Positions 37,490 to 49,232 of a DNA stretch of 64,000 nucleotides are shown one piece after another (the stretch's first letter is position 1; every line of letters starts with the position of its first letter). The notes under the pieces are model-generated. The model was not told the origin of the DNA, did no database searches, and saw only the letters and a list, made by a program, of their open reading frames with translations. The DNA is taken from the NCBI GenBank assembly GCA_024704765.1, contig JAKMXF010000332.1:540018-604017 (forward strand), given 5' to 3'. This DNA is from Oopsacas minuta. Its lineage: Eukaryota > Porifera > Hexactinellida > Lyssacinosida > Leucopsacidae. The position numbers and the translations under genes were made by a program.

Positions 37490-38866
37490 CAGTCTGTTTC
37501 AAAAGTATTGGCAGTAAATTATAATATTAATATTTCAGAAATTGGAACAAATAGCAAATAGATAATGATACTACGAAATTCTACGGGTAAGATATATCTG
37601 TAAACAAAATTTCAGTAATTAATCTTCTCCCCTCTCGAATTTATGCACATATTTACACTGTTAGGCATAGATAATATAAAATTTTTCAGGAAATCGGGGG
37701 TAAAAGTCTCCCATTCGTAAATTATAGCTACTTCTAAATCAGCCAAGTTATTGAGAGATCTCTTTGACAACCTCTGCTTTAGGACTCCCCAGATGTTTTC
37801 AATTGGATTTAAGTCCGGAGAATAGGCAGGCCAATCCAATACTAGAATATTTTCACTATCTTTCCACTCTTTGCTGAGCTTAGATTTATGAATTGGGGAA
37901 TTGTCTTCCTGCAGAATCCATCCCTCAGGATAGTAAACATCAGCTGTTCTGATTAAACACTCATTCAGAGTATCAATATACAATTTGGAGACAAAATTAG
38001 AAGTAAATATCTTCAATATTGTGGTTCCCATGGAAGAAATCCCTCCCCAAATGTGTAATTTTGGTGTGTGCCGTTGAACCTTCAGAATAGGATTTTCTTT
38101 TGCTCTAGTCCACATGCCAACACTTCCCCGATTTAACCAAATAGAACATTCGTCTGTGAAGAATACATTCTCCCAACAATAATTCACATGATCTTTACAC
38201 CATTCAACTCTGTTTTTAGCTATTAATGGGGTAATGAATGGTCCCATAACAGGTTGTTTAAAGTTAAATCCACAAGCACGAGTTGCCCGGTAGACTGTTG
38301 AAGTTGACGGAGCATCGGTGTACTTGGAAGAGAGATTCGCGTGTACAGAACGTATAGAGATCTTAGAATGAGAATTTAACGTTCGTATAATTGATTGTTT
38401 GTGTGAATATGTGATAGCCTTGGGACGCCCACTAACACTTTTATGTGTTATGCTTTTACCTTCACGAAGTATAGATTTTATACGAAAAATTGTCCTCAAT
38501 GGTATCCCTGTTTTAGCAGAGATTTCCTTCGCTGAAGTAATACCTGCATCAATAAATATTTTGATTTTCTTCCTCTGTTCTAATTGCGACATTTAGCTAC
38601 AAATAGGGCTATAATATAATTTGTTTTATTAAATGAGATCAAATTGGCAGCTGTGGCGGTGGGAAATTTTATGCCTCAAAATTCCCCGTTTCAAATATCT
38701 GAATCGAGGTAAACATTAAGAAAGTCCATCATGATTAATGATAAACTTCATGATGACTATCTAAGTATGCAATATCGAAAAGATCAATAGATAATACAAT
38801 CACACAATTGAATAGGCTTAGGAAATATGAAATATGAACTACTGCCAATACTTTTGAAACAGACTG
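37490..38866. mobile_element. Tc1 element, DD34E, apparently intact
   Basis: The inverted termini start CAGTCTGTTTCAAAAGTATT and are identical over 27 bp (37490-37516 and 38840-38866). TA flanks lie at 37488-37489 and 38867-38868. It is 1377 bp, in PP1 intron 2, antisense to the host gene. Confidence 0.95.
37612..38592 (-). CDS. Tc1-type DD34E transposase, intact
   Basis: Complete 326-residue transposase for cut-and-paste transposition at TA. The N-terminal paired helix-turn-helix region spans about residues 1-110, with the GRPK linker at 55-58. The catalytic triad is Asp147 (FFTDECSIW), Asp230 (LQEDNSPIH) and Glu265 (SPDLNPIENIW), with 34 residues between the last two. The glycine-rich GGISSMG stretch is at 183-189. 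No stops or frameshifts are present, and with perfect termini this copy may still be mobile. The start is the ATG at 38592. The element at 55521-56864 has a related transposase and termini beginning with the same CAGTCTGTT word. Confidence 0.95.
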   Translation of the reverse strand: MSQLEQRKKIKIFIDAGITSAKEISAKTGIPLRTIFRIKSILREGKSITHKSVSGRPKAITYSHKQSIIRTLNSHSKISIRSVHANLSSKYTDAPSTSTVYRATRACGFNFKQPVMGPFITPLIAKNRVEWCKDHVNYCWENVFFTDECSIWLNRGSVGMWTRAKENPILKVQRHTPKLHIWGGISSMGTTILKIFTSNFVSKLYIDTLNECLIRTADVYYPEGWILQEDNSPIHKSKLSKEWKDSENILVLDWPAYSPDLNPIENIWGVLKQRLSKRSLNNLADLEVAIIYEWETFTPDFLKNFILSMPNSVNMCINSRGEKINY

Positions 38867-39314
38867 TATACGTGATATTAACTACAGATAACTTTGCTAA
38901 CCGAGTACGGGAAATAATTTCTTAATTCCCTCAAATTCCAACAAATGGCGGTCTTGTTCAAATGTGATACTTTTAAGCGGAGTCAATGTGCGCACCTTAT
39001 CTAAATATTCCAAATTTACATTACCAATATTCATGTTTAGCTTCCTAAATATTTCCCCTGATTAAGATCCCCTAGGCTTGTATCAATTTATGATAGTAAT
39101 ATGTTTTTGAACAAAGAATACTTTTACCATTTCGAGGTGTTCATTAGTCAGAGATGTTCACTAACAGAGGCTACTATGTAACCAAATTACCGTATTTATT
39201 TTCATATATTTCGTTGAGTATAATCATGTCAATGCAAAGATTGATGAGCGTTACATGACGTTACCAAGGCTAGTAGGTAGTAAAATACGTGGAGCATCCC
39301 CATTCTTGTAAGTA

Positions 39315-39516
39315 CAGCGAAACCTCCGTTAGTGAACACTTCCGATAAGTGAACACCAGTTATAAGAACATGTCTAATTTAAGCACGACTCCCAAGGCTG
39401 TTCTTATAAGCAAAACCACTGTACCATTATTTGGAATCTCTTGTTAGTAAACCTCAATACGTATAGGGGACAAAAACATGTTTCACGAAGGTGTTCACTA
39501 TAATGAGGTTGGACTG
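39315..39516. mobile_element. Pogo/Tigger-like MITE
   Basis: 202 bp. The left end CAGCGAAACCTCCGTTAGTG and the reverse complement of the right end (CAGTCCAACCTCATTATAGTG) share the CAGNNNAACCTC start typical of pogo/Tigger-type termini, then TAGTGAACAC. TA on both sides (39313-39314, 39517-39518). A similar single end lies near 44660-44690. Confidence 0.75.
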
Positions 39517-39954
39517 TATATGAAATTATATTGGCAAAGCATACAGGCAGAATCCTAAATTTTGGGGATATTGCATAACGCAAGAATGAAAGATATCCAA
39601 ATAATATCTTTCTCAGTACATTATTTCATCACTCTTACACACTCTCTATTGTATATACATGTTGCAACTAAAATACTTAGTTCCCATTGATTAGAATATA
39701 ATATTCCTATTCAGCTAAGAGGTACATTCAAGTGACTCGGATAGTAAGTGCTAATTATTATTTCGCGAGGATACATCCTTGCTATTCCAGGTTGTTGTAT
39801 TGGACAAAAATAGCGTGCTTGTTTGCTACGTCGCAGTAATAAGATCGGCACTAGACTACTTGCCTCTAGTTCATAAAATTGAGCAAAACCTTTGAGAATA
39901 TTCTCCATCTTCCCTACAAAATAAATATTTTGAGCAGTTGTACTATATTCCTTG

Positions 39955-40160
39955 ATAAATATCAAAATTTTGTACAATCATGATGACGTAGTAATTCCAT
40001 CCCAAGTTTCCATATGGCTAAAAATATGCCGTCGATACGCTTGGCACACTAAGGGCTGCATGTGATTTAGATTTCAACCATGTAGTATCTACGTACATTG
40101 GATGAGCAGTGTGCAATAAGGTGATTTTCGAAATTCGCAAAGTTGACAATTAAATCATAA
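39955..40160. repeat. Interspersed repeat copy (intron 2)
   Basis: Shares TTTTGTACAATCATGATGA, TCCATCCCAAG, GGCACACTAAGGG, TTGGATGAGCAGTG and GGTGATTTTCG with the copies at 25850, 32090 and 47640. Confidence 0.4.
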
Positions 40161-40214
40161 TTTTCCCATAAGTATGAATTCTTTTCTAAGACTCAAAGAT
40201 GTCTGACCCTGATA

Positions 40215-42771
40215 CAGGGCCGCATTAAGGGTCGTCTGGGCCCTGTTGCTGTCCAAACTTTAGGCCCCCCCATATGTCTTACATTTAACCAACCCCACAT
40301 TTTTCAGTATATATTAGTCCAAAATATATTAATCTTATATAAAACAGACACAACGAAAGAAACTTTCTACTTTTTGCGGCACTTATTCTTTGCGAATTCA
40401 TTTATCACATTGCTGAAATCAAGCTTGCGCAACATTTCGTGCCTAGGCTCATAAGGGTGAACATGACCAGACGTTATAGGCCCATGATCGATCGCAATTG
40501 GTTCTTGATTCGCGCCAGCTTTGAAAAGGAGCGCTCACCTTCACAGTTTGAAGTCATCATACAAAGGTAGATGCGAAACATTATGTAGACGTTCGGAACT
40601 GTCTGATCTTGGCATAGTTCTGTGAGTAAAATGAATAATAGCAGCTCGTGGCCAATTTTTACTTCTGTTTCGTTAGAAGCTAAGGCATGCTGACTCGCTC
40701 TGATTTAACAAAACCAACGAACTGAATTAGCTCAACTGCAACTTTGATATCACCACTTGAAGGGGTGTGTGGGTTACTAAGGAAGCTATAGTTGCTGCAG
40801 ATGGCTTCGTCCGCATTCAGCCGATGTTGCAGTGCGTCCATTGTGCTGTCCATGATAGAAATAAATCTCTCAACCCGAAAGTGTTCCTTGGACTCCAGGA
40901 CTGCTTTCTCTCCTCCTCCAAAGTCCAATTGAACATTCCGATTGCGCACATGCTTCATTTCTGCCGTATATTCTTCATGCCCAACTCGCTCTACCCCGCA
41001 AGCCTTAAAACGGTCTAACTGGTCACGAATCTGCTGTAAGAACTCGATCAATCCCTTCAACAAACCTACAATGAATTCAAAGTATTCCAGCCGTCTGCAG
41101 TATGACACTGATCTTTTTGAACTGCAACAGAAATTCAAACCAACTTTAGTTAACATGGCCATTTCAAGCTGGTCCATACGGTCCCGTAAACCTCGATCCT
41201 CTACCCATCCATTAGCGGTCTGATCAACATCGTTAGTTATTCGCAGAGTGCAGCGAAATAGCGTCATAGCCCTTGGCTTAAGCTACTGCAGCGTCGACTC
41301 GTGATGACCATCGAGAGTCGACAGTTTCTGGGCTACCAATCCTCCTTGGTCCAGTGCTTATTTGAGCACACGCCAACGGTGTGTTGATGCAGAGAAATAC
41401 ATTTACAGCTGATTCATGAAATCGAATTAGCTGACGGCACCAGTGCAACACTCTGCTGCACATGGGATAAAGGCTGCGAACTGACATTTTTCAAGAATGA
41501 TTGTTTGCATCCCGTTGTACTTTCCATCATAGTCGATGCATTGTCATAGGACTGCCTACGAGGTTTCTTAATGTCAATTGCATGTTGATCCAGAAACGTT
41601 AATAGCCTCGTTGCCAGTTCTAGTCCAGTATGCTTCACCAAAGGCATAAAGTGCACAAAGCGTTCGGCTGGGCCGGAAGGCAACACACATCGAATCACAC
41701 AAGCTGATCCAGGTTAGAAACGTCAGGCTTCGAGTTAACTGATACGGAGAAGTGACCAGTGCGGTTGATTTCACTCAGAATTTCATCCAAAGCACTTTTC
41801 CCATTATGGAGACAAATTCATTACATACAGTAGAAGACAAGTATGACTTATGGCGCGACTCTTGTTAGCATGTTTGCGAATATGCTCGAAGAGGATGCAT
41901 CGTATTCAGCTATCAATTCCAAACAGCCAAGATAGTTCCCATTGTTCGGAGAACCAATGGTTTGGTCCGAACCACGAAGTGCAAGGCAGCGCTCTGTGAT
42001 GAATCGAAATACACTGATAATTCGAGTGAGTCTAGCCAGCCAGTCTTCACATTCAGATTCTTATGCCTGAATTAATCTTTTATCAATCGGTCTGCTAACT
42101 TTTTTGCGAGCAGTTAAAGCTATAATCGATGAACGGTGGCTTTGGCCTTTCTCATGAGCAGCAATCTTTTCATCACCCTTTCTCCAGTTACTAAACCGCT
42201 AACAAATGGGCTATTAATTATCATGATCCGAATGACTGAACAACTTGCAAGAAAATCAAAATAAAATTTTATTTATATCGAGTAACACAGTCAAGAGCGT
42301 TGAATTTTAGCCCCGGTAAATTGTGAACAGGAGTAAATTATGAGGGCGAACAGCGGGTGTAAAGCTTTCCGTTCCAAAAACTGTACTGCTCGTATTGAAA
42401 TTGGCTTCTGCTTTTGGGTAATGGGAGCTGCCCCTTTCGGCCCAGTATTCGTGCATTGGTTCGTCTATCTTCTCCCAAAAACCAATATCATTGGGGTACT
42501 GATTTAAACCTGTGCAAAATTCAGCCTCCGCGACTGGAGCGCTTTCCTGAAGTCTTCAGGCAAAGGTTCCTCTATCATATCTATATACATGAACTCACTA
42601 ATTCCACTTTGTTCAGGTGACTGAGATTGAGATACACCTCGAGCACTAGATCAAGAAGGTGCGAATATCTTGTCCAACAAAGGCATCTTGGGAAACATCG
42701 CAGCTTGATGCTTTTTTGTCAGTAGCCACTTTCCGCTTTGCGGAACCATATGTACTCTTATGCGTTGACAT
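40215..42771 (-). pseudogene. hAT transposase, DUF4371 type (broken)
   Basis: The minus-strand reading begins at 42771 (MSTHKSTYGSAKRKV). It passes through a TTF-like finger region (IGFWEKI near 42480; CKLF near 42250) and then a DUF4371-type core in several frames: ERFVHFMPLVKHTG, RLLTFLDQHAIDIKK, YDNASTM, CQFAAFIPCAAE, STHRWRVLK. The longest open piece is 40680-41267 (195 residues, VGLLKGLIEFLQQIRD...). The C-terminal hAT motif survives in one frame near 40520 (CEGERSFSKLARIKNQL). The left tip CAGGGCCGCATTAAGG at 40215 is a typical hAT terminus; the right tip was not found. At least six frame changes or stops. A DD37E element lies 70 bp beyond its 5' end. Confidence 0.7.
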
Positions 42772-42841
42772 TCTGTTACTAGGCCACGAGTTATATTGCA
42801 AGTTGAGTGTTTAGTATGTTCCAATATTAATCATTCTTATA

Positions 42842-43986
42842 CAGGGTGGAAAAAATTACCGCCCTACTGATCTAATTTATATTATGAACTCACAATATTA
42901 TTGAAGTTTGATAATCACCATATTTTCATCAGTTATTTATTTCTTAAGTTTTGTTCTTTGATTTTGAATTATTGTTCTTGCTTAGGGAGCGTATTTTATT
43001 TATATTATTTATCAGATTTGTTTATTCAAATTTTAGCTGATAATCATGGTTAGGGAGACCAGTTGCAAAAATCGTCATAGCAAAATCTATTTCCAAGAGA
43101 TATCAATCAACACATAAATTAGCTAAGCGTTTACGCTCAAAGGGTTGTGCAGTTTCTCATACTACAGTATGTACGTATTTAAGGAGTACACTCAAAGTAA
43201 TTCCTTTCAAACCTCAAAAACAGCGGACCGCTCGCCTAAAGTTTTGTCGAGATCGAAAAACTTAGAAAGTAGAAGACTGGTGTCGAGTATTGTTTACAGA
43301 CGAATCACCCTTTGAGATGTATCCGCATCCTAATAGTCAAAATGATCGTGTTTGGACTTATGACCGATCTCTGCTTTTACCCTCTGAAAGAATAACACTT
43401 CCCTCAAAAATCCTTGTATGGGGTGTAATGTCGTTTAGAGCTGTATCAGAACTTCATTTCATCCCCAAAGGCCAAACAATCACAGCTGAATATTATGGAA
43501 ACGAGATATCAAATGGGTCATTGATGTCTAGTTTGTTCGCCAACCAGAACAGGGCAGTATTTTAACTGGGAAGTTGTTGCCAGACAAGTCACGGTGCATT
43601 TTCCAGCAGGATGATGCGCCGGCACATACTGCCAAAAAAGCACAAGAATGGTGCAATACCGACCTAATTGAGTTTTGGCATAAGAGTCAATGGCCAGGTA
43701 ACTTTCCTGATCTCAACCTGAAAGAAAATTTGTGGTCTATCCTGAAGCAAGAGATTGAACTGATGGACACTCCAACCCATATTTCAATGCTCGAAAAACA
43801 CATCAAGCAGGCGTGGTCTCAAATTTCACCAGAAATTTGGAGAATTTAGCATCCGGATGCCAAAAAGGATGAAATTATGTTTAAAACAAAAGGGTGGATA
43901 TATAGGAAAATAACCAGTATATTGTATTATAGTATTATCACATTATGATAGGAATAAAATTAGAGCATTCATTTCTTTCCACCATG
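42842..43986. mobile_element. Tc1/mariner-like element, DD37E, decayed
   Basis: Imperfect inverted ends (CAGGGTGGAAA left, CATGGTGGAAA right as reverse complement) with TA flanks at 42840-42841 and 43987-43988. Length is 1145 bp, with a broken transposase gene in between. Confidence 0.75.
43046..43849 (+). pseudogene. DD37E transposase (broken)
   Basis: A helix-turn-helix remnant (KLAKRLRSKGCAVSHTTV) is readable from about 43062. An in-frame TAG at 43263-43265 precedes the catalytic region at 43290-43565 (LFTDESPFEMY, first Asp; WGVMSF). A frame change near 43560 leads to 43574-43849 (IFQQDDAPAHTAKKAQEW, second Asp; FPDLNLKENLWSIL, final Glu). There are 37 residues between the second Asp and the Glu, giving DD37E rather than the DD34E of Tc1 or the DD37D of the element at 14160. 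The usual SPDLNP is altered to FPDLNL. The start is uncertain because the only nearby ATG (43046) is in another frame. Confidence 0.8.
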
Positions 43987-43988
43987 TA

Positions 43989-45129
43989 GTACATAATTGA
44001 CCAAACATTGTAGTTTGAACAACATTTCAGTATAATATTTAATAAAACAGCCCATTTAATCACAAGATACATTTGAACTCTTTATACAATAGTAGCCTAT
44101 AATTCACATTCTGAAGCCAATTAGAAACCAATTAATTACCCTAAAAACAAATAAGAAATTTTCAAAATTACTATCAAACTATTAATGACAAATATTAATC
44201 TAATGAAGTACCCATTGCCTCCTTAAAATCCTGATATTACTCCACTTGGGGTAATCACCCCTGTTGGGACCTCCTAGCTGGCATTGTATAATCAAGTATG
44301 TACACTTCATATCTTACTGTAACGGGCACTTTCTTTTCGCTCTTTGCGAATCTACGAGAGAGAAATTTCTGTAGGCCCTGCCCTGAACCTTATACCGCCA
44401 TATGCCAGAAGTATCTCTGGAGATCTTCATTTATTTTTGGTTGAATATACAGATTTGTAAGAAATTTCTTCTCAGGAACCCAAATATTTCAATTCCCCGA
44501 AACGATGAATACGTGATTTCCGAATTTATCACAAAATTATTCATTCAAGAAAATTTTATCATAAAAATTCCCACTTAAAGAGGTTATTTTCAATGGTTTG
44601 GGCATAATTATCTCGAAAATGTGCACCATTGCCCACTCCCCGCTTATGAAAGTCCCCATTTATGGAGACCCACTAACAGAGGTTGCACTGTTTATACGTA
44701 TCCACAGATTACTTGTTTTAATTGTGTAGATTACTGAGATAAGCCTTATTTAGAACAGTTTCAACCTTAATTTGCAGTTGGAAATTTCGCAGGTAATTTG
44801 CGACCAAGTCTTTACATAGAATCACGAATTGAATAAATGTTTTGATCTTTCCCATCTAGGAGTGAGAGGATGAATTCCCCACTGATTATCCTATTAGCTA
44901 ATTAATACTCTTATTCAGTCATGTGTCAGACTAATCTCCTAATTATTCGAACACTAACATATGAAATTAAACAAATTGTGAGTTCTCGGTTTTCCCTTAC
45001 TCTTGTTTACACAAGTTTTACTAGAATTCTACTTTGAGAAGTACAAGATATTGAGGCAAACTTATGTTATATTTTATGCAGGAAAATTCTGCTAATCACT
45101 TCGTACTTGAATTTATATTCTTTATATAG
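43989..45129 (+). other. PP1 intron 2, 3' part
   Basis: No gene. A lone pogo-like end (AACAGAGGTTGCACTGT) lies at about 44670-44690. The region ends in the exon 3 acceptor (ttatatag at 45122-45129). Confidence 0.5.
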
Positions 45130-45390
45130 GTTGTTGAAGATGGTTATGAGTTTTACGCTAAGAGACAGCTTGTCACCCTCTTCTCAGCACCTAACTACTG
45201 TGGAGAGTTTGATAATGCTGGTGCTATGATGAGCGTAGATGATACACTCATGTGTTCATTCCAAATTTTGAAGCCCGCAGATAAAAAAAAATTGATAGGG
45301 TACCAAGGATTCCAAGGTCGTCCTACAACACCTCCAAGCAAAGGAATTGGAAGAGGTAGTCTTCATTCCACAAATCAAAAGAAAAAGTAA
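45130..45390 (+). CDS. PPP1CA: Protein phosphatase 1 catalytic subunit, exon 3
   Basis: Encodes residues 251-336 and the TAA stop (45388-45390). It opens Val-Val-Glu-Asp-Gly-Tyr-Glu-Phe after the AG acceptor. The beta12-beta13 loop SAPNYCGEF, which contacts inhibitors and toxins in known PP1 structures, is intact, as are GAMMSVD and [11 protein letters not shown]. The tail ([11 protein letters not shown]... to a QKKK end) is unlike vertebrate tails but keeps a RPTTPPS motif equivalent to the inhibitory CDK phosphorylation site RPITPPR. Total length of 336 aa compares with about 327-330 in vertebrates. The splice junctions are inferred from family alignment. Confidence 0.94.
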   Translation, partial: VVEDGYEFYAKRQLVTLFSAPNYCGEFDNAGAMMSVDDTLMCSFQILKPADKKKLIGYQGFQGRPTTPPSKGIGRGSLHSTNQKKK

Positions 45391-45495
45391 CAAGCTATTT
45401 TTTGCAATATACTATCCATGCACGCAGAGCTTTTTGGAGAATTAGCTTTGTTTGTATTGTGAATATCACTTTATCAGTTATTTTATCTCTTATCT

Positions 45496-45501
45496 AATAA
45501 A
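45496..45501 (+). terminator. Polyadenylation signal of the PP1 gene
   Basis: AATAAA lies 106 bp after the PP1 stop codon, in a run of AT-rich sequence. Similar words are common in this background, so the link is by position. Confidence 0.5.
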
Positions 45502-45796
45502 ATAATAATCTAATATATTAAAACTCTATGATTTTTCCGAATTGATTAAGGAACTGGTAAGAGAATTGAAATTTTGGTACGGGGGTGGGGAATGACTTTT
45601 CCTGAAACATTTAAATATATAATGAAAATAATCTCACCTTCTCACATTGTTCATATTTGTACATACATATGGGAAATAATACAGAAAAATTCATTATTTG
45701 TTGTGGTTTATGTCCATAAAGATAACAAATTTCTAATAAATCATAGAATTATACTACCAAAGGCTATATATTCTAGGATAGTCTGCATACAGATTA

Positions 45797-46470
45797 TCAG
45801 TGTAGCAGGCAATTCTTATGGGCTATGACATTCATTTGTATATTATCCAATCTACTGAGGTTTGAATGTACAACTGTCAATCCTTGTAATTGCTTAATAT
45901 CTGCTTTCGTATTGAATCCTGTACATACTTCAAACATTTTATATTGCAGTATATATTCAGACATTTTTGCCCGATGCCTCGAAAAATACACGTGACCAGA
46001 AATGCGACATTCGTTTGCTGGACAACGTTTAGAGGAAAAATCCCCCGGTTTAACGACAGTAATGCATAACACAATTATCGGCCCTTTACTCAAAGAGTCA
46101 GCATTGTCTTCCATCCATTTCCTCTCTACACATCCTTGATGTTGTGGATGCCTTGGCTTTCAGTTGATGACAACTAGACCCTTCCATATAATTACCAATT
46201 CTTTTATCACCATCGCAACGAATTGTATTATTAACCATTATCGGACCGTAATATCTTAGGAGCTCCAAATAGGTATAATGTATCTACCAACTTATCTGCA
46301 TCTTCGGGAGTACGCTTAGATTTGAGGAGGGTATGCCCAACCAAACTTACTAAAATGGCCACGCAGATGAAGTATCCATTTAAAAGTTTGATCTGCACGG
46401 CTCGTTATGTCTATTATGTCAATTTTACTCTGCGGAGGAATCCAAGTGAAATGACTGGCTCCCACAAGGT
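45797..46470 (-). pseudogene. KRBA2-like DDE integrase core (broken)
   Basis: On the minus strand from about 46470: HFTWIPPQSKIDIIDI (first catalytic Asp), FKWILHL, HFSKFGWAY, then in a second frame KSKRTPEDADKLVDTLYLFGAPKILRSDNG (second Asp), then after frame changes GLVVIN-KPRHPQHQGCVER (Glu) and KWMEDNADS leading into the open frame 45797-46114. This order and the PRHPQxQGxVER motif are those of the rve integrase core in KRBA2/Ginger-type elements. Stops follow the SDNG motif and lie before the PRHP motif, so it is inactive. It lies about 400 bp past the PP1 3' end in the opposite orientation. No long terminal repeats or TIRs were identified. Confidence 0.65.
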
Positions 46471-47440
46471 CGGTTCTTTAGGAGTTTTCTAAGAGAACAT
46501 TAGCTGGAGGTCTTTAAAAACAGAAATATAGTATCATAACGAATCCAAGACTAATTCACTTGTACTCCACTCCGAGTCTTCTCACGCCCTGAACACGTTC
46601 ATGACATGTTTTAAGATTCTGAAAAATCGTTTCCTTTTCGAGATGTCTTCATGCAATACAAAAACTGTAGATATCAGTACAATAATTAGAGTTTTAATTA
46701 CCTTACTAGAAATTAAAATAATTTAATTACCTGTTTATTTCCAATTCTTGCGATTTTGAAGTTCTTGTGACTCCAGAATTTAAAGTTATCACCATCAGAA
46801 CACTACTCTCCTTTATGTATCTTTACTGCTGCCATAGCTTTATCATATTTTCTTGATTGAATGTAAATGTTTTTGCCACTAATTATCTAGTTTTTCTATA
46901 TGTTCCTCCAACAATAAGCTAAATTAATAATCCTGATCAAGTAACATTTGGAATATTTGTGATAGTACCAATATATAGGTGTTTATATCAATCGAACTTT
47001 ACCTTGTTCAATCATATACACAACAAGATCTTCTTTGCATTTCAAAACAGTGTCAAAATATTACTAATAGTTTCACTATTAAATATACCTGGTGATAATA
47101 TGCTATTACTACCTAAATCCAGTATAATTCGAAAAAGTACCATAGAAAAGTATTAAGTAAATAACTGCACTAAATCAGTAAGTTTAATTTATAAACTTTG
47201 CATTACGTTCTCGCCCCCAAATATGTTCCACGGACATCTTGTTGAAATTCATAAGTATTTCATCTGAGAACGATATTTTGGAGCAATTCCTACTGCATGG
47301 AAGTCACTTTTAGATTTGATTTTTGTTAATTAAATTAATTTAATAATAATATAATAGGAAATTTGAAATTCTATCGGTAACTTGAGGTAAATTCCAATTG
47401 GAAATTCTCCCGTGTGCAAATTTTAAGTTCACCCATGATA

Positions 47441-47474
47441 TACATACATACATACATACATACATACATACATA
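47441..47474. repeat. (TACA)n microsatellite
   Basis: 34 bp of uninterrupted TACA repeat, about 8.5 units. Confidence 0.95.
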
Positions 47475-47639
47475 ACACCGGGTATTTACTGGGTACTATG
47501 TGGTGAATAATGTTTGCGGAAATATGTAATTTGTATTATACATGGTTCATCAAAATTCCATTTAACGGCTTTCTGTAGAGCTGCAACGTGGCTTTTGGGT
47601 AATAATCTCGGCTCTTGCCTCGGGTATTAAGAAATTATG

Positions 47640-47830
47640 AAATATTTCAAATTTCGAAAATTTAGATTTTTTAAACAGCCATTAGGACGAAATAATCACA
47701 TTATTAGTTAGCTTTTGTTAGAATCACACGTCAGGAATTTGTCACATTGAGTGCTACCTGTGGTTCTAATTTCAAAATTATATCATGTATATTAGCTGAG
47801 CAGTGGTAAATCATGTGTAAGTGCTCATAA
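47640..47830. repeat. Interspersed repeat copy (downstream)
   Basis: Shares AAATTTCGAAAATTTAG, ATTAGGACGAAATAATCAC, the word order before TTCTAATTTCAAAATTATA and TTAGCTGAGCAGTGG with the copies at 25850, 32090 and 39955. Confidence 0.4.
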
Positions 47831-48545
47831 CTACTTCATACAAATGTACAGGGCAAGCCAAAAAGTGTTTCGTCAATTACTTGACCGGTTCCACTGGCCT
47901 TGGCTATAGATACCATTTCTTAAAAGTGCTCAAAAATCAATTATTGAATAAATAGTATCTATTATATGGAGTTTTCAATAACAACAATGTGCTTTTTCTA
48001 TAAATTTACAAAATTATTTAGTTTGATGTCGTAATGATATCCCAACCAGAATTGACTGAAACGTTGATCTATAGTGCAAATTCAAATTTTAGCCCGAACG
48101 TTATTGATGGATCCATTTCAGATCATCCAGCAATTTCACCCACATCCTCAGATTTGATTAAAAATTGCATTGTTGGTTGCTAATATCCAGTCAACATTTA
48201 TTAACAAATTTCAAATCATTTCAGCAGTGGTTTCTAGGTTATGACGTCACAAAATATTGAATTTTCTGAGTTTAACAGTTTAACCCCTCAGCAGATTTTT
48301 ATTTCCCCGTGTACCGTACTAATTGTGGACAGGAACACCCAAGATATAATTTTCTAATCAAGTAAACGTATCCATTAGTATACATATTTGTATTTCATAA
48401 GGATTAACAAGTTTCAAATTTTTGCTTTGATTGTCAACGATTTATATAAATAATTTGATTCCCACTATCGCTTGCTTGATTAATCTCATGACTAACTTAG
48501 TTAATCAATTCTAATAACATTTCTAGCTAGTTAATCATATTTTTC

Positions 48546-48960
48546 ATGCCTGAAACTCATCAAGACTTACGTGTGCGTGTATGTTGTAATTGTTGGAGGA
48601 ATGGTGATCAGAAAGATATCTTTCGAGGTATAAAAATTCAAACATATGCAACTCTCAATTGCAACTTCTGTGATTTATCATTCCCAATTTGATTGTGTGG
48701 CAGTTGCCATATACAACTATCAGCCAGTCTATAGATAATAGGAAAAAGATCCCAATCTCAATTCAAGGCAAAGTTACTTCTTCTTTACAGGTTATCTTCG
48801 CTATCCAAAATTTTGTTGTTGTCACATATGCTATTTCGGAAGAATATATAGTTTGAAAACAAAAGCTGGAATGCCCCTTCCTCACAAATTCAAATTGCCA
48901 GAATAGGAACAGCTGATACAAGTATCAGAAACTAGGCAGAATTTCTAATTGGATGTACAT
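48546..48960 (+). pseudogene. Zinc-finger N-terminus of a transposon-type protein
   Basis: A frame from the ATG at 48546 reads MPETHQDLRVRVCCNCWRNGD, then an in-frame stop near CDLSFPI and a CGSCH motif, giving two Cys pairs. I recognise this as the style of N-terminus found on a widely repeated, unnamed invertebrate element family (VCxNCWRKGD ... CxSCH). The rest is decayed. A possible C-terminal part of the same kind of protein lies at 56990-57712, beyond the MULE palindrome. Function not known. Confidence 0.3.
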
Positions 48961-49232
48961 GGTCCAATAGCAACTTAATCTAATGTCGGAATATGAATTG
49001 GTACGATCACTGACACTCTGAGGAACACTTGGGATTTTGTATAGGACTATTCATGGCATAACGATATGGTACTATTTCATTTGTCTATATTAGTGCTCCA
49101 TGGAATTACCCACAACTCTGATATCGTCTATATGTTACAGCCTTACAGGGATAAATATGCGGAGCAGCTCAGTGTAGCAATTGAGTGTATGTCTTAAACA
49201 AGTCGAATCGAGTCATACTTAATTCTTTAATT

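Larger units (their letters stand above)
38869..40214 (+). other. PP1 intron 2 between two transposons
   Basis: No gene. It holds the pogo-like MITE at 39315-39516 and one copy of an interspersed repeat at 39955-40160. Confidence 0.45.
46471..48545. other. AT-rich spacer with repeats
   Basis: No gene recognised. It holds a (TACA)n run at 47441-47474, an interspersed repeat copy at 47640-47830 and, at 47867, a lone terminus-like word TACAGGGCAAGCCAAAAAGT without a partner. Confidence 0.45.

Noticed and set aside
45797-46114. 105-residue minus-strand frame as a separate small host gene
   Set aside because: It reads as the C-terminal continuation of the decayed integrase at 45797-46470.
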